A stretch of DNA of 38,549 bases from Halobacteriales archaeon QS_8_65_32 (GCA_003022925.1 PXRY01000021.1:1-38549), one strand, 5' to 3'; positions 8,353 to 18,600 are shown, counted from the first letter of the stretch. The notes: generated from the letters alone by a model not told the origin. Program-made: numbers and translations.

Positions 8353-9765
8353 TCAGTCGTCGTTCGCCATCGTACGGGACGATGAACGGACGTTCTCGCC
8401 GATCGCCTCCCCGAACCGCTCGTCACTGTCACCACCGTCGCCGTCACCGCTGCCGCCGTCGCTACTGCCGTCGACATCCCAGGACTCGTCGTCCGTCCGC
8501 TCGTAGATGACCTGCCCTCGCACCATCGTCCACTCCGGAAACACCCCCTCGGAGCCCTCGAAGGGTGTCCAGCCGGCTTTCGAGTGTCGCTCCTCGCCCC
8601 TGATCTCGCGTGCCGTCTCGGGATCGAAGAGCGCGAGATCGGCGTCCTTCCCGGCTTCGACGCGCCCCTTTCGCGGGAGGTCGAAGATCGCTGCCGGGTT
8701 GGCTGCGGTGAGGTCGCGGACCCGCTCGTAGGACAGCTTTCCCTCGCGTGCTTCGGCGAGCAAGAGGGGCAAAAGGGTCTCGACGCCCGGCACGCCGCTC
8801 GGCGCGTTCCAGACGTCGGTGTCTTTCTCCGTGCGAGTGTGGGGCGCGTGGTCGGTCGCGATCACGTCGACTGTGCCGTCGGCAACGCGCTCGTAGACCG
8901 CCTTCCGGCAGTCTTCGCTTCGTAGGGGCGGGTTCATCCGACCACAGGTCCCCAACTCGTCGAGATCGGCTCGCGAGAGAAACAGGTGATGAGGCGTCAC
9001 CTCACAGGTCATTCCCGCATCCTTCGCCCGATCGATCCCTTCTGGAGTGCTCGCGTGGGCAATGTGCAGTTGTGCGCCGAGTTCCGCGCCGACCGTACAT
9101 GCCTGGGCGATCGCCTCTACCTCCGCCTCGATGGTTCGAAAGGCGCTCCAGCCGTCAACGTCGTCGCCGTCGCGCTCGCGTGCGGTCTCCGAAAACAGCG
9201 CGGCGTCCTCGGCGTGAACGGTCGTCGCGACCCCCCGCTCGGTCGCTTCCCGCACGGCGGCCTCGAACAGGTCGGCGTCGATTCCCATCTCGCCCGTCGA
9301 GTCGGCGAGGAAGATTTCACCGAGCGCGAACAGCGGCCGTTCGAGTAGTTCTCCGGGCTCCCACTCGGGCGTGACGCCGCCGTTGATTCCGTAATCGACG
9401 AGCGAACGGGTCGCCAGTTCGGCCTTCGCGTCGAAGCGCTCTCCGTCTATCGTCGGCGGGTCGGTATTGGGCTGGTCGACGACCGTCGTTACCCCGCCGG
9501 CCGCCGCGCTTGCAGAAAGCGTCTCCCAGGTCTCCTTGTACGGAAAGCCTGGCTCGCGGGCGTGGACGTGGACGTCTATCGCGCCGGGCAGGAGGAGCTT
9601 TCCGGTCGCGTCGATTACTCGCTCTGCCTCGGCTTCGTCGTCGTCCCGTCCGTTTTCGGTCCCACCCTCCGCGGAGAGCCGGCGGCCGACGGCGTCGATC
9701 CGCTCGCCACGGACCTGGACGTCGCGTCGCCGGCCGTCGGCGAGCGTCGCGTTGCGAACGAGCAC
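8353..9765 (-). CDS. pyrC: Dihydroorotase
   Basis: This amidohydrolase catalyses the reversible cyclisation of carbamoyl aspartate to dihydroorotate in pyrimidine synthesis. The metal-binding DVHVHAREPGFPYKETW, with HxH in a class I dihydroorotase context, lies near residues 63-79. QPNTDPPT follows, then VHAEDAALF and HIAHASTPEG, which hold further metal-binding His residues, and the catalytic Asp in VIATDHAPHT. The length of 470 is longer than usual because of an acidic insertion near residues 34-47 (NGRDDDEAEAE) and a D/G-rich tail. The GTG at 9765 has a TATA-like element about 27 bp upstream. Allantoinase is the main alternative, but DVHVHAREPG and the archaeal context favour PyrC. Confidence 0.9.
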   Translation of the reverse strand: MLVRNATLADGRRRDVQVRGERIDAVGRRLSAEGGTENGRDDDEAEAERVIDATGKLLLPGAIDVHVHAREPGFPYKETWETLSASAAAGGVTTVVDQPNTDPPTIDGERFDAKAELATRSLVDYGINGGVTPEWEPGELLERPLFALGEIFLADSTGEMGIDADLFEAAVREATERGVATTVHAEDAALFSETARERDGDDVDGWSAFRTIEAEVEAIAQACTVGAELGAQLHIAHASTPEGIDRAKDAGMTCEVTPHHLFLSRADLDELGTCGRMNPPLRSEDCRKAVYERVADGTVDVIATDHAPHTRTEKDTDVWNAPSGVPGVETLLPLLLAEAREGKLSYERVRDLTAANPAAIFDLPRKGRVEAGKDADLALFDPETAREIRGEERHSKAGWTPFEGSEGVFPEWTMVRGQVIYERTDDESWDVDGSSDGGSGDGDGGDSDERFGEAIGENVRSSSRTMANDD

Positions 9766-9927
9766 AGTCGCTGCACGCCGCCGGTCGGCCTAAAGCTCTC
9801 GACTGCGAATGACCGACCGCCGTCGCAAGCAATTGGTATCGACCTCGGGAAGCTTATACGGTGAGAACTATCCGGCGAGTGAACGTGAGTCGCTGGATTT
9901 AGAGCGACATAGCGAGTCGGGGAGACA

Positions 9928-11553
9928 ATGAGACGGTCCCGGGTAGCGATCGGTAGTGTAATCGGCTGCGTGCTCGCGGTTCTCGCTCATCATGACGTCC
10001 TGGGTTACTGGTTTACCGGCGACGATACCATCCCGCTCATCGAAACGAGTCGCGTCACCTCCGGCCAGGACCTCGTTGCCGTCTTCACCAGCCCGCTGCT
10101 GCGGGGCACGCGGTTCGCAGCGGAGTTCGCGGCGTTCTATCGACCGCTCGCGAACCTCTCGTACGCCTTCGATTTCTGGATGTGGGGACTCGACCCGTTC
10201 GGCTACCACCTCACTGACCTGTTCTTACACGCTACTGCTGCAGGCCTCGTGGTCGCCTTCGTCAGCACGGCGACCGACGACGACCTCGCGGGTCTTCTCG
10301 CCGGGTGTCTGTTCGCGATTCACCCGATCACCGCCGAGATCGTGCCGATACCCGCCCGCCGACACGACGTACTCGCAACGGTCTTTCTGTTGTCTTCGCT
10401 GCTGTTGTTGCTGAAAGGACGGGACCTCTCCGACGAGAGCACTCGTCGCTACCTCGGGGGATCGGTTCTCGCCTACCTGTTCGCGCTCGCCTCGAAGGAA
10501 GTCGCAATGATCCTTCCGGGACTTCTCGCCGCATGGCTGTTGCTCGCCGCCGTTCCTTCGGTTACCGATGGCGACGCCGATATCGGAAGCGAGCTTCGAG
10601 ACGGCGCGAAGACCCTCGCGCCGTACGTCCTGGTTACGTTCGGGTATCTCGTCGTTCGAATCCGCTTGCTCGGCGGAATCGGCGGATACAGGCAGACGCC
10701 CGAGATCACCCCGGAAGCGCTCGGTACGGTTCTCGCCGACTACGTCATCAGTCTGGTCTATCCGGTCGATATCCTCGGTGTCGTCCCTGATACCGACGCC
10801 GCGCTGGTGTCGATCGTGTTATTGGCTTCCGCCGCGGTCGTCGTTGGCGGGACAGCGTACGCGGCGTTTCGGGCCGGCGGGCTACGACGCCTGCTCGCCT
10901 CGCGATACGGCCGGCTGGTCGGGTTCGCCGGCGCGTGGTTGATGGCACACGTCCCGCTGTTCCTCATGTCGCCCGGGCGCTATTCGGCGCGACACGGGTA
11001 CGTCTCGCTCGTCCCGTTCGCAGCACTCACGGCCGTAGCTCTCGTCGTTGCGGGGCGCGAACTCCGCTCGTCCGACAGCACCATCGACGTCGGGGCTGGC
11101 AGCGTAGCCGTCGTCGCTGGTCTCCTCGTCGTCTCGCTGTTGGCCGTTTCGCCGTTGATCCATCCCTACGACGGGTGGAAGTGTGCTGGCAGGATATCCG
11201 AGAGCGCGCTGGAAGGTGCCGCCGACGGGGCGGGTGATCTCCCGTCGAACGCGGTCATCGCTATCCTCGGTCTTCCGACCGACGTCGATCGGCCGCCGTC
11301 GACCGCCGAACCCAAGGTGAAGACGGTGAGTTACTTCCGTTCGTATACGGTCGCGTCCTGGATTCGGCTGCAACACCCCGATAGTTCGGTCGCGACGTAC
11401 CCGATCGGACCACCGATAGAGATCGACGGTGGCGCGGAGGTGACCGCGAACGTAGTCAGGCTGGAGGACAGGCGGTTCCCCAGGTTGTTTCTCGAATACG
11501 AGTCGCAGTCGCCGCGCTGCCTGAGCGCGGCTTCGTCCGAAGCGAACCCATAG
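9928..11553 (+). CDS. TMTC/PMT-like polytopic membrane protein, putative GT-C glycosyltransferase (paralogue 1)
   Basis: This 541-residue protein has about ten hydrophobic segments. The first external loop has YWFTGDDTIPLIE (Asp32-Asp33) and then FYRPLANLSYAFDFWMWGLDPFGYHLTDLFLHA. This matches the RPL...NPFGYHLxNLLLHA signature of the TMTC/O-mannosyltransferase superfamily, where an Asp in loop 1 is catalytic. A second signature, GCLFAIHPITAEIVPIPARRHDVLATVF, corresponds to the HPVxxEAV...GRADLLA motif. No tetratricopeptide repeats follow; instead there is a compact C-terminal domain of about 90 residues (VKTVSYFRSYTVASWIRLQHPDSSVATYP) shared with the paralogue at 30521. A TATA-like element (gatttaga) is about 29 bp before the ATG. 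The sugar and acceptor are unknown. It is followed 46 bp later by a propeller protein. Confidence 0.75.
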   Translation: MRRSRVAIGSVIGCVLAVLAHHDVLGYWFTGDDTIPLIETSRVTSGQDLVAVFTSPLLRGTRFAAEFAAFYRPLANLSYAFDFWMWGLDPFGYHLTDLFLHATAAGLVVAFVSTATDDDLAGLLAGCLFAIHPITAEIVPIPARRHDVLATVFLLSSLLLLLKGRDLSDESTRRYLGGSVLAYLFALASKEVAMILPGLLAAWLLLAAVPSVTDGDADIGSELRDGAKTLAPYVLVTFGYLVVRIRLLGGIGGYRQTPEITPEALGTVLADYVISLVYPVDILGVVPDTDAALVSIVLLASAAVVVGGTAYAAFRAGGLRRLLASRYGRLVGFAGAWLMAHVPLFLMSPGRYSARHGYVSLVPFAALTAVALVVAGRELRSSDSTIDVGAGSVAVVAGLLVVSLLAVSPLIHPYDGWKCAGRISESALEGAADGAGDLPSNAVIAILGLPTDVDRPPSTAEPKVKTVSYFRSYTVASWIRLQHPDSSVATYPIGPPIEIDGGAEVTANVVRLEDRRFPRLFLEYESQSPRCLSAASSEANP

Positions 11554-11599
11554 ACGGGGGCGTCCTCGGACCGATGTCGGTACCGTTATTCCGGGGCCC

Positions 11600-12940
11600 A
11601 TGTTGTCCGAGGGCATGGGTCGTCGGCGACGGATCACCGTGCTCACCGTGGTGTTCTGCTGTTGTCTGGCCTTTCTCGGCGTACAAGCGCTAATGAACGA
11701 CTCCGCCGGGAGCGTACGTGCCACTGAGGGCGAGACGTATCCGGGGAACACGCTCATTAGCGTCCAGGGCTACGGCGAGCGGAGTCCCGGCGAGAGCGGC
11801 CGACTGATCGAAGTCACACCCGAAGGCGAGGTCGTCTGGGAGTTCGCTCCACCGAACTCGCGCGTGTTCGAAGCCGACGTCCTCGATAACGGGAACGTCT
11901 TGGTCGCGGTCGGCACCAGAGTTCCCGCAGCGGAGTGCCCCGATGAGCACCTCCAACGGGAGGACGACCACTGTATCCGGAATCGCGCCATCGAACTCGA
12001 CGGCGACTCCCTCGAAAGCCAGCCCCAGATCGTCTGGGAGTACGACTGGGTAGACGAACAGATGTTCGCTCACGAGGTTCACGACGTCGTTCGCCTCGAC
12101 GACGGCCGGACCGCGATCATGGACATGGGTAACGATCGTGCAATCATCGTCGATAGGCGAGGGGAGATCACCTGGGAGTGGCGTGCCGAGGAACACCTTA
12201 CCGCCGGGACGCCGTTCTACAAGGAGTACGGCGGGCCCGAGCCGCCCGAAGACGGCGTCGACTGGACCCACGCTAACGACATCGAGCAACTCGAAAACGG
12301 CAACCTCCAGATGTCGATCCGGAACTTCGATACGGTGATCGAAGTCGATCGTGAGACCGGCGAGATCGTCGATACCGTCGGCCGGCCCGGCGATCACGAG
12401 GTCATGCAGGAACAACACGCCCCCAACCGTCTCGAGAACTGGGGAACGATCGTCATCGCCGACAGTGACAACAACCGAATCGTTGAACACGACGTAGAGA
12501 CCGAAGAGCCCGTCTGGACCTATGGAGGACAGGACCTCCTTCACTATCCACGAAGCGCAGAACGCCTGCCCAACGGCAATACGCTCATCGCAGACTCGTT
12601 CAACGACCGCGTGATCGAGATCGACGAGCAGGGGGAGATCGTCTGGGAGTACGAGGGTGTACCGTTCGTTTACTCCGCCGAACGGGTCGCAATCGAGAAC
12701 GGCCAGCGCGTCTCCGAACCCGGGGAAGGCGACGAGACGGTCCCTGGCTGGCAACTCGAAGGGGAGACTGCCGACCCAGGTGCCGTGGTCGGGAACCTCC
12801 GGCTACTCGAAGCGTGGGCTGCGTTCGTCCTTCCGGCGTGGATCGCCTTTCCGGAACTGATCGCACTGCTCGTCGGCACGCTCGCTGGAGTCGGTCTCGT
12901 CGTCCAGAGCAGCATAGCCTGGTGGGGCAAGTACAGGTAG
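11600..12940 (+). CDS. Arylsulfotransferase (ASST)-like beta-propeller protein, membrane anchored
   Basis: This protein of about 446 residues begins with a signal-anchor segment (ITVLTVVFCCCLAFLGVQAL). A propeller of about six blades follows, each ending in a strand such as RLIEVTPEGEVVWEF, RAIIVDRRGEITWEW or RVIEIDEQGEIVWEYEG, with NGNTLIADS turns between them. Conserved histidines sit in AHEVHDV (158, 161), WTHANDIE (224), QHAPN (273) and LHYPR (315). This is the layout of the ASST-like family, whose bacterial members use a catalytic His to move sulfuryl groups. Two hydrophobic segments close the protein, which is unusual and suggests an external propeller tethered at both ends. The ATG at 11615 is an alternative start, better spaced from gttatt at 11584. 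Enzymatic sulfotransfer is inferred, and a structural or PQQ-like role is possible. Confidence 0.78.
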   Translation: MLSEGMGRRRRITVLTVVFCCCLAFLGVQALMNDSAGSVRATEGETYPGNTLISVQGYGERSPGESGRLIEVTPEGEVVWEFAPPNSRVFEADVLDNGNVLVAVGTRVPAAECPDEHLQREDDHCIRNRAIELDGDSLESQPQIVWEYDWVDEQMFAHEVHDVVRLDDGRTAIMDMGNDRAIIVDRRGEITWEWRAEEHLTAGTPFYKEYGGPEPPEDGVDWTHANDIEQLENGNLQMSIRNFDTVIEVDRETGEIVDTVGRPGDHEVMQEQHAPNRLENWGTIVIADSDNNRIVEHDVETEEPVWTYGGQDLLHYPRSAERLPNGNTLIADSFNDRVIEIDEQGEIVWEYEGVPFVYSAERVAIENGQRVSEPGEGDETVPGWQLEGETADPGAVVGNLRLLEAWAAFVLPAWIAFPELIALLVGTLAGVGLVVQSSIAWWGKYR

Positions 12941-13229
12941 CGTGCGCATCTACCTTTCATATTAGGTCTACCTTCCATGCTAAATGTGCCGTGTCGATCG
13001 GGATGGAACCGATGGGACCCGTATTCGCGCTGCCGGAGCGCTGGAAGGGTCGATCCTACGGACACGACTCCGCACGAACGGGAGGGACGTCGCCAAGTAT
13101 TGCGCATCCAGCGTCGAGAACCGGCACCTTCGAGCCCTCCCTGATACCGAGCGCGTTCGACCGTTCGACTCCCGGGACGGCGTCGATTCGAAAGGGTAGG
13201 CACTTAGCGCCGGATCAGTAAGAACCGGC
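12941..13229. other. Intergenic region with a short tandem duplication
   Basis: Directly after the ASST-like gene, tctacctttcatattagg is followed by tctaccttccatgctaaa, an imperfect 18-bp tandem pair at 12949-12984. The rest has no credible gene. The ORF from 12984 is Arg-rich with no recognisable features. The end contains the probable pelota promoter (cacttag, centred about 26 bp before the ATG at 13230). Confidence 0.5.
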
Positions 13230-14300
13230 ATGCGAGTGAATGGCCGGACGCGCGTCGAGGGCGGACGTGAGCGAGTCACGCTCGTCCCCGAGAGCCTCGA
13301 CGATCTCTGGCACCTCACCTACCTCGTAGAACCCAGCGACTCGGTGTCGGGCGACACTACGAGACGGATTCAACGCGCCGACGACCGGGTGCGTGACACT
13401 GGCGGCGAGCGCGAACCGATGAGTGTCACCATCGAAGCCGAATCGGCCGAGTTCGACAAGTTCGCGAACCGTCTACGGATTTCGGGCACCATCGAGTGGG
13501 CGTCGCGGGAGGATCAGATCGGCGCACACCACACGCTGAACGTCCAAGAACGCGCCGAGATCGATATCGAGAAACATTGGAAACCCGATCAGGAACAACG
13601 GCTCGAAGAGGCCATCGAGGCGACCGACGCGCCCGATGTCGCGATCGCCACGGTCGAGGAGGGCGCGGCGGCGGTTCACACCGTTGCCCAGTACGGCGCG
13701 GAAGAACGTGTCTCGCTCACCGGTCCGACCGGCAAGGGCGAGTACGCCCGCGATCGCTCCGAACTGTTCGCCGAGCTCGCCTCCGTGCTCTCACGTATGG
13801 ACGTCGACGCAATTCTCCTGGCGGGACCGGGATTCACCAAGCGTGACGCCCTCGATTTCATCGAACGCGAACGGCCCACCGTCGCCGAACGGATCACGAC
13901 GACGGTCGATACGAGCGCGATCGGCGATCGGGGCGTCCACGAGGTCTTGAAACGCGGCGCGGTCGCGGACGTCCAAGCCGAGACCAGGATCGCCGCGGAG
14001 GCCGAACTGATCGACGAACTCACGGCGAGGATCGCCCGCGAGGAGCCCGCGACCTACGGCGTCGGTGAAGTCGCGAAGGCCGCGGAGTTCGGCGCGATAG
14101 AACGGCTGTTGATCCTCGACGAACGCCTCCGCGAGGAACGCGGCGAGGGCGGCGAGTGGGAGGCAGACGTCGATACGGTCATCGAGAACGTCGAACACCA
14201 GGGCGGGAACGTGACCGTGTTTTCGAGCGAGTTCGCGCCCGGAAACCAATTGGATAGCTTAGGCGGGATCGCCGCACTGTTACGCTATCGGCTGTCCTGA
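13230..14300 (+). CDS. pelA: mRNA surveillance protein Pelota (archaeal Dom34)
   Basis: Pelota is an eRF1-like factor that enters the A site of stalled ribosomes and, with aEF1A and ABCE1, splits them. The 356 residues show the expected domains. The N-terminal Sm-like domain has [22 protein letters not shown] and [24 protein letters not shown]. The central domain contains [24 protein letters not shown] and the characteristic [16 protein letters not shown]. The C-terminal domain has [24 protein letters not shown] and ends with [11 protein letters not shown]. The length is normal for archaea. The GGQ loop of eRF1 is absent, as it should be. The start ATG has a TATA-like element at the leaderless distance. 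Confidence 0.95.
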   Translation: MRVNGRTRVEGGRERVTLVPESLDDLWHLTYLVEPSDSVSGDTTRRIQRADDRVRDTGGEREPMSVTIEAESAEFDKFANRLRISGTIEWASREDQIGAHHTLNVQERAEIDIEKHWKPDQEQRLEEAIEATDAPDVAIATVEEGAAAVHTVAQYGAEERVSLTGPTGKGEYARDRSELFAELASVLSRMDVDAILLAGPGFTKRDALDFIERERPTVAERITTTVDTSAIGDRGVHEVLKRGAVADVQAETRIAAEAELIDELTARIAREEPATYGVGEVAKAAEFGAIERLLILDERLREERGEGGEWEADVDTVIENVEHQGGNVTVFSSEFAPGNQLDSLGGIAALLRYRLS

Positions 14301-14344
14301 GGCGGACAGCTCCTACTTACCGCCGTGTCACGTCGCTCGCCCCC

Positions 14345-14445
14345 TACGTGTCGGTTCCGGGTCGGCTCCGGGTCGGTTCCCGGTCGATCTCGAGTTCGAT
14401 CCTCGGTCGGCTCTCGATCGGTCCTCGGTCGGTTACTCGGTTCCT
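14345..14445. repeat. Degenerate short tandem repeat at the methyltransferase 3' end
   Basis: Units of about 11-12 bases (gtcggttccgg, gtcggctccgg, gtcggttcccg, gtcggctctcg, gtcggttactcg) follow each other with drift. The array runs from the pelota 3' side into the last few codons of the minus-strand methyltransferase. Confidence 0.5.
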
Positions 14446-15116
14446 CGTCCGTTCGATGCCGGTCCCCGGAGGTAGGTCTGGGACGGGCCGTTTGACCGGC
14501 GGGCGACGAGGCTCGCTCGTGCGCCGGTTCGTCCGTCGCAGTCTTCGAGGCGTTCCTCGTAACGAAGCACTGTCAGATCGAGACAGGCTCTGAGGAGGTC
14601 GTTCGAACCCAGGCGGAACCGGTCGGAACTCGGGCCGCTCTCGACCGGCGTTGCCGACCGGAGGTGGTGTTTGTACATCAAGACGCCGCCGGGCGCGAGC
14701 GCCGCCTTGATGTCGGTGAGCCGATCGAGATCGTAGTAGAAACTCACGTTGATGGCGTCGTACGTCGAGACCGGGAAGTCGTAGTCGTCGATGTCGGCCC
14801 GGATCCACTCGATGTCGAGCGACCGGTCGCCACCGTCCGTCCCCTCTTCGTCCTTGCCTTTGCGGTTGCGTTCGCGCTCGTGTCGGTGTCGTTCGGCGCG
14901 TTCAAGCGCCCGTTCGGAGACGTCGATCGCGTCGACGTCGTACCCGTTTTCGGCGAGGTACAACGCGTTGCGCCCGGTACCGGTCGCGACGTCGAGCGCA
15001 CGGCCGTCCGGCAGTTCGTCGAGGTACGATCGCAATAGCGGCGACGGGGTTTCCGGCGGCTCGAACTCGCCGGTACGGTACAGTTCATCCCACCGGTCGC
15101 GCTCCGCGCATGTCAT
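14433..15116 (-). CDS. Class I SAM-dependent methyltransferase (TehB-like)
   Basis: This 227-residue cytoplasmic protein opens with a short helical cap (RDRWDELYRTGEFEPPETPSPLLRSYLDELP). Motif I follows as RALDVATGTGRNALYLAENGYDVDAIDVSERAL, which binds SAM. A K/E/D-rich insertion (RHRHERERNRKGKDEEGTDGGD) comes before DIEWIRADIDDYDFP and the motif IV region DAINVSFYYDLDRL. A later segment is APGGVLMYKHHLRS. The N-terminus WDELY and motif I resemble TehB/thiopurine-type enzymes, but the substrate is not predictable. The last nine or so residues run into a tandem-repeat tract, so the natural C-terminus may have been extended. It is convergent with pelota. Confidence 0.82.
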   Translation of the reverse strand: MTCAERDRWDELYRTGEFEPPETPSPLLRSYLDELPDGRALDVATGTGRNALYLAENGYDVDAIDVSERALERAERHRHERERNRKGKDEEGTDGGDRSLDIEWIRADIDDYDFPVSTYDAINVSFYYDLDRLTDIKAALAPGGVLMYKHHLRSATPVESGPSSDRFRLGSNDLLRACLDLTVLRYEERLEDCDGRTGARASLVARRSNGPSQTYLRGPASNGRGTE

Positions 15117-15193
15117 GCGACGGTTCGGGCGTCTACGGAATGAGGTCTCACGGTTCGGATCAGCGTCGGGTTACGGGTCGTTCGAGTGTCAGG

Positions 15194-15469
15194 TCAGTCG
15201 GCACCGGCTTCGACGGCTTCGGCCTCGCCGCCGGCGTACGTCGCATTGAGGTGTTCCAAGATGCGTTCGGATTCGGCCATCGTGATCCCCCGTTCGTCGT
15301 CGACAAGGACCGGGACACCACGCTGACCCGAGACCCGCTTTACCTCGTCGCGCTTCGAGTGGAGGCCTTCGACCCAGACGCTCTCGTAATCGACGTCGAG
15401 TTCGTCCATACGCTCGTGGACGCGTTCGCAGAACGGACAACCTTCCAGTTCGTAAAGCGTGATGCTCAT
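15194..15469 (-). CDS. Glutaredoxin-like thioredoxin-fold protein
   Basis: A start at 15469 gives 91 residues, MSITLYELEGCPFCERVHERMDEL. The long upstream extension in the ORF track is rejected because a CTTTTGA element sits about 28 bp before 15469. The CPFC motif at residues 11-14 is a dithiol glutaredoxin active site. The cis-Pro loop is GVPVLVDDERGITMAESERILEHLN, the usual TVPxL and glutathione-site region. It is likely a cytoplasmic redox protein. Haloarchaea generally use gamma-glutamylcysteine rather than glutathione, so its thiol partner is uncertain. It is divergent from leuS. Confidence 0.88.
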   Translation of the reverse strand: MSITLYELEGCPFCERVHERMDELDVDYESVWVEGLHSKRDEVKRVSGQRGVPVLVDDERGITMAESERILEHLNATYAGGEAEAVEAGAD

Positions 15470-15631
15470 GGGAAAATGTAGACGCGCCAGCGTCAAAAGC
15501 GTGTCCCGTATCGAAGGTAGTGTTCGTCCAGCGACGTTCGGAGAACGGGCTACCACACCGTTCATGAAACCCCCAGCGAGACGTGCGACCAGACGGATGG
15601 GTATTTCAGGGACGACACCACAACTCCCCGT

Positions 15632-18600
15632 ATGGACTACGACCCCCAGGCTATCGAGGCTCGCTGGCGCGAGCGGTGGGCCGAGGCGGGGACCTACGAG
15701 AGCGACCCGCCCCGAGAGGCGGACGTCGGCGAGGACGAAGACGAAGACGAAAGCGGGGACGACGTCGATAGCGACGAGGTAACGGGAGCCAACGCAGGCG
15801 ACGGACGCGAGAAGACGTTCGTTACCGTGCCGTATCCCTATCCCAACGGCGGGATGCACGTCGGTCACGCCCGCACCTACACCGTCCCGGACGTCTACGC
15901 CAGGTACCGCCGACTCCAGGGCGACAACGTTCTGTTCCCGCTCGCCTGGCACATCACCGGTACGCCGATCATCGGCGCGGTCGAGCGGCTGAACTCCGGC
16001 GAGGAAGAACAGCTCTCGATCCTGCGCGACACCTACGGAGTGCCCGAAAACACTCTTCAGGAATTAGAGACCCCGATGGGCTTCGCGCGCTACTTCATCG
16101 AGGAGCACTACAAACGGAACCTGCAAGCGCTCGGCCTCTCGATCGACTGGCGTCGGGAGTTCACTACCAATGACGAGCGCTACTCGAAGTTCGTTACCTG
16201 GCAGTACGAGACACTACACGACCGGGGCCTGCTCGAAAAAGGCTTGAATCCGGTCAACTACTGTACGAACGAGCGCCAGCCGGTGACGACCCACGATCTC
16301 CTGGAAGGCGAGGAAGCCGAGTTCCAGGACTACACCCTCGTCGAGTTCGGCTGGAAGGGCGAAGGATCAACCGGAAGCGACGGCGGAGACGACGAAGACG
16401 ACCGGAACGACGGGGACAGCGAGGGCGGCGAACCCGAAGCCGACGAGGTGATCGTCCCAATGGCGACGCTGCGGCCCGAGACGGTGCGGGGAGTAACCAA
16501 CGCCTACGTCGATCCGGGTGCGGAGTACGTCCTCGCCGACGTGAACGGCGAGCGGTGGTTCGTCGCCGCGACCGCCGCCGAAAAGCTCGCGCTCCAGCAG
16601 CGCGACGTTTCGGTGATCGAGGAGGTAAGCGGCGAGCGCCTCGTCGGCGAGCGGGTCGAGAACCCGGTGACCGGCGAGGACGTGCTGGTCCTCCCCGCAA
16701 CGTTCGTCGACGCCGGAAACGCTACCGGCGTAGTCATGAGCGTGCCGGCACACAGCCCGGACGACTGGATCGCGTTGGCGGAAGCGAAGGCCGACGCCGA
16801 ACGCATGGAGCGCTACGGGATCGACACGGCTGAAGTGAAAGAGATCGAACCCCGAGCGATCATTGACGTTGAGGGCTTCGGGGAGTTCCCCGCAAAGAAC
16901 GCAGTCGAGGAGCGGAACATCGACTCCTCGAACGACCCTCGGCTCGTGGAGGCGACCCAGGACGTGTATAACCGGGAGTTTCATACCGGTGTCCTGAGCG
17001 CCGAATACGGCGAGTACGCCGGCGAGGTCGTCGAGGACGTCCGCGAGGAGCTACGCGAAGCCTACCGCGAGAGAGGGGCGTTCGACGCGATGTACGAGTT
17101 CACCGAGGAGGTCGTCTGTCGGTGTGGCGGCGCGGTCGAGGTTTCGATCCAGGAGACGTGGTTTCTGCGATACAACGACGAGGCTTGGATGGAAAAGACG
17201 CGGGAGGCGGTCGCGGACATGGAGGCGATTCCCGAGAACACCCGCGAGCAGTACTACCACACGATCGACTGGTTAGAGGAGTGGCCCTGTATTCGCAACT
17301 ACGGGCTGGGCACCGAGTTGCCGTGGGACCCCGAGTTCATCATCGAACCGCTGTCGGATTCGACGATCTACATGGCCTACTATACGATCGCCCACCGGTT
17401 GGACGAGATCCCGCCCGAGGAGTTAGATCGGGACTTCTTCGACGCGCTCTTCTATGGCCCCGAGGCAGTTTCCGACCCGGACGAGCGCGCGCTCGCGCTG
17501 CGCGAGGAATGGAACTACTGGTATCCCGTCGACTTCCGGTGTTCGGCGACCGATCTGATCCCCAATCACTTGATGTTCTTCCTCTATCACCACGCCGAGT
17601 TGTTCGATTCGACCGACTGGCCGGGCGGGATCACCGGGATGGGGATGGGCCTACTAGAGGGAAGCGCAATGAGTTCATCGAAGGGCCACGTCGTCCTGCC
17701 GAGCGACGCAATCGAACGGTACGGTGCCGATACGGTGCGATTCTTTTTGCTCAATAGCTCCGAACCCTGGCAGGACTTCGACTGGCGCGCCGAGCGCGTC
17801 GGCGACACCCGTCGGCAGTTAGAACGCTTCTGGAACCGAGCCGAAGAGCTGATCGACGGCGACGCTTCGGATGCCGAAGCCACTGACGGCGGCGAAGCGG
17901 TCGGCGTCGGCGGCGAGCGACTCGAGCTCGATCACACCGATCGATGGTTACTCTCGAAGCTCCAGACCACGATCGCGGAGGCGACTCGGGCAATGGACGA
18001 CTTCCAGACCCGGGCGGCGAGCCAGGCGACGTTCTTCCGGTTCGAAGAGCACCTGCGGTGGTATCGCCGTCGAACCGACCTCGATCGGCCGGCCGCGCGG
18101 TGGACCCTCCGAACGGTACTCGAAGCCCGGCTCGAACTGCTCGCCCCGTTCGTTCCATTCCTGACGAACGAACTGCACGAGCGGCTGACCGGCCGGCCGG
18201 CCGAGGACGCCGGGTGGCCAACGGTCGATCCCGACCTGCGGGACGACCGGCTCGAACTCGAAGAACGGTTGGTCTCGCGGCTGACCGACGACGTGCGGGA
18301 CATCGTCGAGGTGACCGGCACCGATCCTGAGACCGTCCGAGTATACGTCGCCGCCGACTGGAAGCAAAGGGTCTTCGAACAGGTGGTAGCGGCCGGTCCC
18401 GACCCCGACGTCGGGAGCGTAATGGGCGCGGTCATGGACAATCCCGATCTCAGAGAACGGGGCAACGAGGTCAACGAGTTGGTGACCTCCCTCGTCGACG
18501 TCGTTCGCGGGCGCGAAAGCGATCGCGAAGCCATGACCGCGGTCGACGAGTGTGGGACCTACGAGCGCGCGAGCGACTTCTTATCCCGGGAGTTCGACGC

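Noticed and set aside
12984-13199. 71-residue ORF between the ASST-like gene and pelota
   Set aside because: Arg-rich, no promoter at suitable spacing, composition like random high-GC frames.
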